A DNA stretch of 64,000 bases from Heracleum sosnowskyi (taxonomy: Eukaryota > Streptophyta > Magnoliopsida > Apiales > Apiaceae): assembly GCA_030848705.1 (NCBI GenBank), contig CM061240.1:16015001-16079000 (forward strand). The letters run 5' to 3'. The notes under the pieces are model-generated. The model was given only the letters and a program-made list of their open reading frames with translations, was not told the origin of the DNA and did no database searches. Position numbers and translations under genes: made by a program. Positions 59,900 through 64,000 of the stretch are shown piece after piece. How positions within the stretch are numbered: position 1 is the first letter of the stretch; every line of letters begins with the position of its first letter.

Positions 59900-60415
59900 T
59901 CTTTTATTATTTTCAAACTAGATAGAACTTTCTTTTATTATTTTCAAACTCGATAGAACTTTCTTTTATTTTCAAAATTGATAAAACTTTCTTTTATTAT
60001 TTTCAAACTTGATATAACTTTCTTTCAATTAGAAAATTACAACTTTCTTATTATTTTTGAATTTGTAGGATCTTATGGTAATAATTGCAATTTTCTCTTT
60101 TATTATTTTCAAACTTGATAGAACTTTCTTTTATTATTTTCAAATTTGTAAGATTTGAGGGAATTACAACTTCCTTATTATTTTCAAATTTTTATGATCT
60201 TAAGTTAAAACTTACTTATTATTTTCAAACTTGATAAAACTTTTTTTTTATTATTTTCAAATTTGATAGAACTTTCTTTGAATTAGAAAATTACAACTTC
60301 CTTATTATTTTCGAATTTGTAGGATCTTATGTTAATAATTGTACTTTTCTCTTTTATTTTTTTCAAACTTGATAGAATTTTCTTTTATTATTTTCAAACT
60401 TGATAGAACTAACTG
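59900..60415. repeat. Minisatellite with higher-order structure
   Basis: The basic unit is about 31-35 bp, TTTTATTATTTTCAAACTTG followed by ATAGAACTTTC, repeated many times. Two longer blocks of about 130 bp (about 59995-60125 and 60247-60385) share the same run of variants (AATTAGAAAATTACAACTT, then TTGTAGGATCTTATGTTAATAATTG), so part of the array was duplicated at about 250-bp spacing. Confidence 0.85.
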
Positions 60416-60956
60416 ATTGCATTTTATAATTAAAACACTTTTTCTAACAAAATATACTCATTTTCCAAAAATATCACCGGCAATTACCTTTAAATTAAAA
60501 CATATTACATTTTATATTTGTTCTCACTAAAATCTCTCTTTTCCAAAAATATCAGGTGCAACCCTTACTTATTTATTTTAAATATATTTTAGTACTTTTA
60601 ATTATTTAAAAAATCTTACATATTTTAACATGGCAACGTATTTAAAAAAAAATAGAATTAATATAATTAAAACACTTCTAAAAATATAACAAATGATTAC
60701 TTTTTTTAATTAAAACATGTTAGTTTTTCTATTTGTCCTTATTATTTGCCTTTTATAATTAAAACACTTTTTCCAACAAAATCTACTTTTTTTCCAAAAA
60801 TAACACGGGTAATTACCTTTAAACTAAAACATATTACCTTTTATATTTGTTCTCACTAAAATATCTATTTTTCAAAAAAATCAGGTGTAACCCTTATTTA
60901 TTTTAAAATATTATTAAAACTGAAACATTAAAAGTTTCGGTTTTCGGACATTTATT
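60416..60956 (+). repeat. Relative of the 5-kb/18-kb Helitron-like family, opposite strand
   Basis: Repeated phrases such as CCAAAAATATCACCGGCAATT (60459), CCAAAAATATCAGGTGCAA (60544) and CCAAAAATAACACGGGTAATT (60791), each followed by TAAAACATATTAC or the like, are the reverse complement of the internal units of the repeats at 5060 and 17930. No clean termini were found. Confidence 0.5.
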
Positions 60957-60958
60957 AT

Positions 60959-61500
60959 ACTAGGGAGTTTTTGCCCGCGCTACGCACGCTATAAGATTTT
61001 TCTAATTTTTTCATAATTAATTTAAACAAAAAATGTTAGAAAAAGGATTTTATTTATACATGTTAAGAATTGAGTTTATAAATTTTACTGTTTAAGACAA
61101 TGAGTTTGTCGATATTTTCGTAAATTGTCTACACGGATATACGTATAAAAGGTCATTGCACATAAAATATTGCACTCTTAGCAATAGAGTTAACGATATT
61201 TAAATTATTATTTTCATGATAATTGTCAACACATATGTCTTTTTAGTACAAACTTAATAAAATTAACTTGTATTTGAAATATTTATTTAAATTTTTAAGA
61301 ATTGTTTTGGTAAAATGTGATTTACTTGTAAATATTAATTAAAAAAATTTCATATTGTAACATAACTTCATAAATTTTATTAATATTTTTAAATTTCTTT
61401 TATCGGCAATAGTATTTTGGAAGATATAAACTACACTAAAAAATTGGTAAAAATATAAATATACTTATTTGGTAAAAAGGTTTTCCAATCTAAATTGAAA
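60959..61500 (-). mobile_element. Helitron-like 3' terminus and AT-rich body
   Basis: On the minus strand a G/C-rich imperfect hairpin (GCGTGCGTAGCGCGGGC) is followed within about 14 bases by CTAGT (60963-60959). This is the same type of end as at 5060, 17930 and 42921. The right-hand boundary is not visible; 61500 is a guess based on composition. Confidence 0.4.
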
Positions 61501-61606
61501 ATTAATTGAACTTGGTGACAGGTGTATCTGTCCTAATTAACTCCTAATTAAGTCCCAATTGCAACCGTATCAAACACTATCTTCTTCGGCTATCTTCTTC
61601 AGCTGT

Positions 61607-64000
61607 ATGCATCATCTGCAAATTGGGAATTTGACGAATTCAATCGGCTGCAACTTCAAGAACACCCGAATGGAGGTTAGCAACACGATTCTTCAGTTTC
61701 TGTAGCATTATGTTTTTAGGTACTGTGTATTGATTGATGATTGAATGAGCAAAGTTACAATGATCGAAGATGATATTAGATTCTTGTTGTTCATCTTCAA
61801 GAATATGTACACTGTACTTTGAATTTCTTGCTTAAACTATGTTCCGAATAGGTTATTAGAGATTACTACTTGCCTGGTTGTATGTATTGCATGCAGAAGG
61901 TGTTATAGATTGGGTCAATATTATTTGATCTTTATGGTTCTTGTCAAAAGAAGAGTACAATGAATTAAAGTTTGCAATGCTCCTAAGGATATAACAATCT
62001 ACTCAAATGATCTATATTCAAGCTGGTATCAAATAAAATTAACTGAGTAAAAACATAGAATCGGGTAATATATCAATGGATTTTGTTTCAGTACCTGAAA
62101 ATCTATATAGAATGGCTAATGGATTTGGATATCATTAGCAAGTTATTATAGAATCAATGGATTTATATTGGCGATAATATGATTTTACATTAGTGCAGTG
62201 CTTATATTGACTGCTTACTTAGGAACATAGTGCAAACTGTTGAAGTGCTTGTGTATTGTTACATATCTAACTCAGTGCAGTTTGATGAAGTGCAGACATA
62301 ATGCAAAATTTAAATTTAAAATTCTTAATCATGCCTTAAATGTATCCTATTACTATATAAATCATAAAGATCATCCTTAATGTAGGCGTTCACCTGTTTT
62401 TGGTTGAATCAGAATTATAATGTATTGTACTAAGAGATGTCTGTTTTAAATGCAGAGAAGATTACTTCCAACTTATATGAAATTGAGAGCTGGCTGTACA
62501 ACAGGTAAACATCATTGATTTAAGTTGTACTCTGTAAAAAAATCACATCAGCTTGTCTTTGTCTTGTTTAATTGAATCATGGTCTGATTAGGAGAGAATC
62601 GGAAACCATTATCCAGCTTTATTGCGTTAAATGTCGAAAGAGATGAAGATGGGTCATTTGTAAGTAAAATAGTCCTATAATCTTGATTGAAATAGAATAA
62701 GCACGCATATGATACTTTGTAGGATGACAGAGTATGTTTTTTTCTATGCAGAGGATTCCATCTTTTTTTCTTGACAAATTTGGAAGTTCCCTTTCCTACC
62801 ATTTACAAATTAAGTGTAACAATCTGATGTGGCATGCCATTTACGATAACAATAAGAAAAAAATTCGCGGTCTATATGACTTTCTAAGATTTTATGACCT
62901 GCGAATGTACTCAGTGGTCATTTTTGACTATTTTGGATGTGGTAAGTTTGTTGCGAAATGTTACACACATAATGCGACTGTAGTGGTTAATCCAACAGTT
63001 GAGCCTGATGATTTTTTCAAAAATGAAAAATCAAGATATTTGATGATGGATCAGTTTGTCTATGGTCATAATAATCTGGAAATTGAAAAACTTATAGCAA
63101 TATCATCATATAATTCAATCAAGGAAAGTGCAGAGGAATTCAAACTCGAGGTCAAAGCAGTCGACAACATGCAAGGAATGCAATATATGGTAAATATTTC
63201 ATTATTTCCTCATAATTAATTATACCTGACAAATGCTACATTTACATTCCTTTTATATTATACTTACATTTATTTTAACAGGAATTGGAGAAAGATTTAG
63301 AGGATCTTTACAAAAACTGGAAAGGAATGGATAAGATATACCTTACTCTTGGGATAAGGATGTGGGAAATAGAGGTTCGTTGCGATGTTGAGTCCTGCAC
63401 GTTCGGTTCTGGTTGGTATAAGTTTCTCAAAGAACTGGACATTTCAACCGGGGATGTTATAGCTATGAATATAGCAGAATCTCCTGATAATGTTCTCGCA
63501 TGCATTTTTAAAAAGGAAGAGTTAATATTTGAGAAAGAAGCAGGTATAATTCTAAGTGTTTATATCTGTATACATCATAAATTCTAAATCTTCTCTGCAT
63601 TTCTTTATATAAATTATCTATTGTTACAATGTAAAACAGGAGTGAGGGATGGAAGGAGATCATTCTTCAAAATTGTACTTGAAACAACACTAAAGCATGG
63701 ATATATCGTAAGTACATTATATTTTGTTTATGGTAAATAGTCATATTTAATCATGTATGAATATATATGCACTCTTCGCTTTTTATTTAATAATTAGTTG
63801 TTAATGTAATTAAGTATATATGTTTTAACCGTAAATTAGGTATTGCCGGCTTTAATTGGTGTGGAGACAGAAAAATCTCTGTGCCGTGTTTCTCAAATTA
63901 GAATATATGGGATGGATTGGCAGATAAGATATCATGAAAAATTAAGAATTATTTATGGTTTGGAAAAGGTTGTCCAACATTTTAGTCTGGTGGAATTTGA
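61607..64000 (+). CDS. Protein with three B3-like DNA-binding domains (partial, runs off the window)
   Basis: Exons read: 61607-61675, 62456-62504, 62592-62659, 62752-63189, 63282-63543, 63640-63707, 63840 to past 64000; all junctions are GT-AG and in frame. The first in-frame ATG is 61607; a later one at 61670 (MERRLLPTYMKL) may be the real start. The first B3-like domain begins RIPSFFLDKFG and has WHAIY, GLYDFLRFYDL, YSVVIFDYFG. The second has YLTLGIRMWEIEV, GSGWYKFLKELDISTGDVIAMNI, VLACIFKK. The third starts RRSFFKIVLETTLKHGYIVLPA and continues to GLEKVVQHFSLVEF at the edge. This layout resembles plant REM-type B3 proteins, which bind DNA; the domains are quite diverged, so DNA binding is inferred, not shown. 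The C-terminus is outside the window. Confidence 0.72.

Noticed and set aside
62940..62956. GTAAGT donor within the fourth exon of the B3-like gene
   Set aside because: The reading frame continues through it with B3-like sequence, and no matching acceptor improves the model.

Overview
This is a plant nuclear window. It is AT-rich, has spliced genes with GT-AG introns, and is dense in LTR retrotransposons and small DNA transposons. The gene complement (OXA1, a cytosolic-type LACS, a class C GH9 endoglucanase, an ATL RING-H2 ligase with a GUB_WAK domain, a multi-B3 protein) indicates a eudicot. I cannot name the species from the sequence alone.

Layout: 1-5.0 kb is a decayed repeat zone. It holds a broken NOG1-like fragment, a tandem repeat, and the 3' end of a Ty3/gypsy-type element (antisense GRF zinc-finger ORF, polypurine tract, one LTR). 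From 5.06 to 18.88 kb lie two head-to-tail Helitron-like repeats of about 0.95 kb. The first is split by an 11.9-kb Copia element of the SIRE/Sirevirus type (5942-17859), with 545-bp LTRs that differ at only one base I can find, a perfect 5-bp target duplication, intact gag and pol, and an env-like third region broken by a one-base frame change.

The host genes follow. An ATL-type RING-H2 gene occupies 19.5-22.0 kb (+, 2 exons). A Mutator-like inverted-repeat element (22665-23435) sits about 95 bp before the OXA1 mitochondrial insertase gene (23.5-33.3 kb, +, 9 exons). From 33.7 to 43 kb there is no gene, only small repeats: a 45-bp triplication, three TA-flanked inverted-repeat elements, mariner-like MITEs, and a 3.7-kb mosaic of diverged repeats ending in a Helitron-like terminus. 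A LACS4-type long-chain acyl-CoA synthetase gene spans 43.3-53.6 kb (+, 19 exons); its intron 14 holds a TRIM retroelement that itself contains a hAT-type MITE. A GH9 class C endoglucanase with a C-terminal CBM49 lies convergently at 54.6-58.75 kb (-, 8 exons). After more repeats, a gene with three B3-like domains starts near 61.6 kb and runs off the window.

The genes do not form a pathway. They are ordinary independent plant genes for ubiquitin ligation, mitochondrial membrane insertion, fatty acid activation, wall glucan hydrolysis and DNA binding. The more unusual signals are in the mobile DNA: an AAACTCTGAT-like word scattered through the whole Copia element in several reading frames, the antisense GRF ORF, and several nested insertions with exact boundaries. 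All splice models were read by eye from frame continuity, splice consensus and family knowledge.
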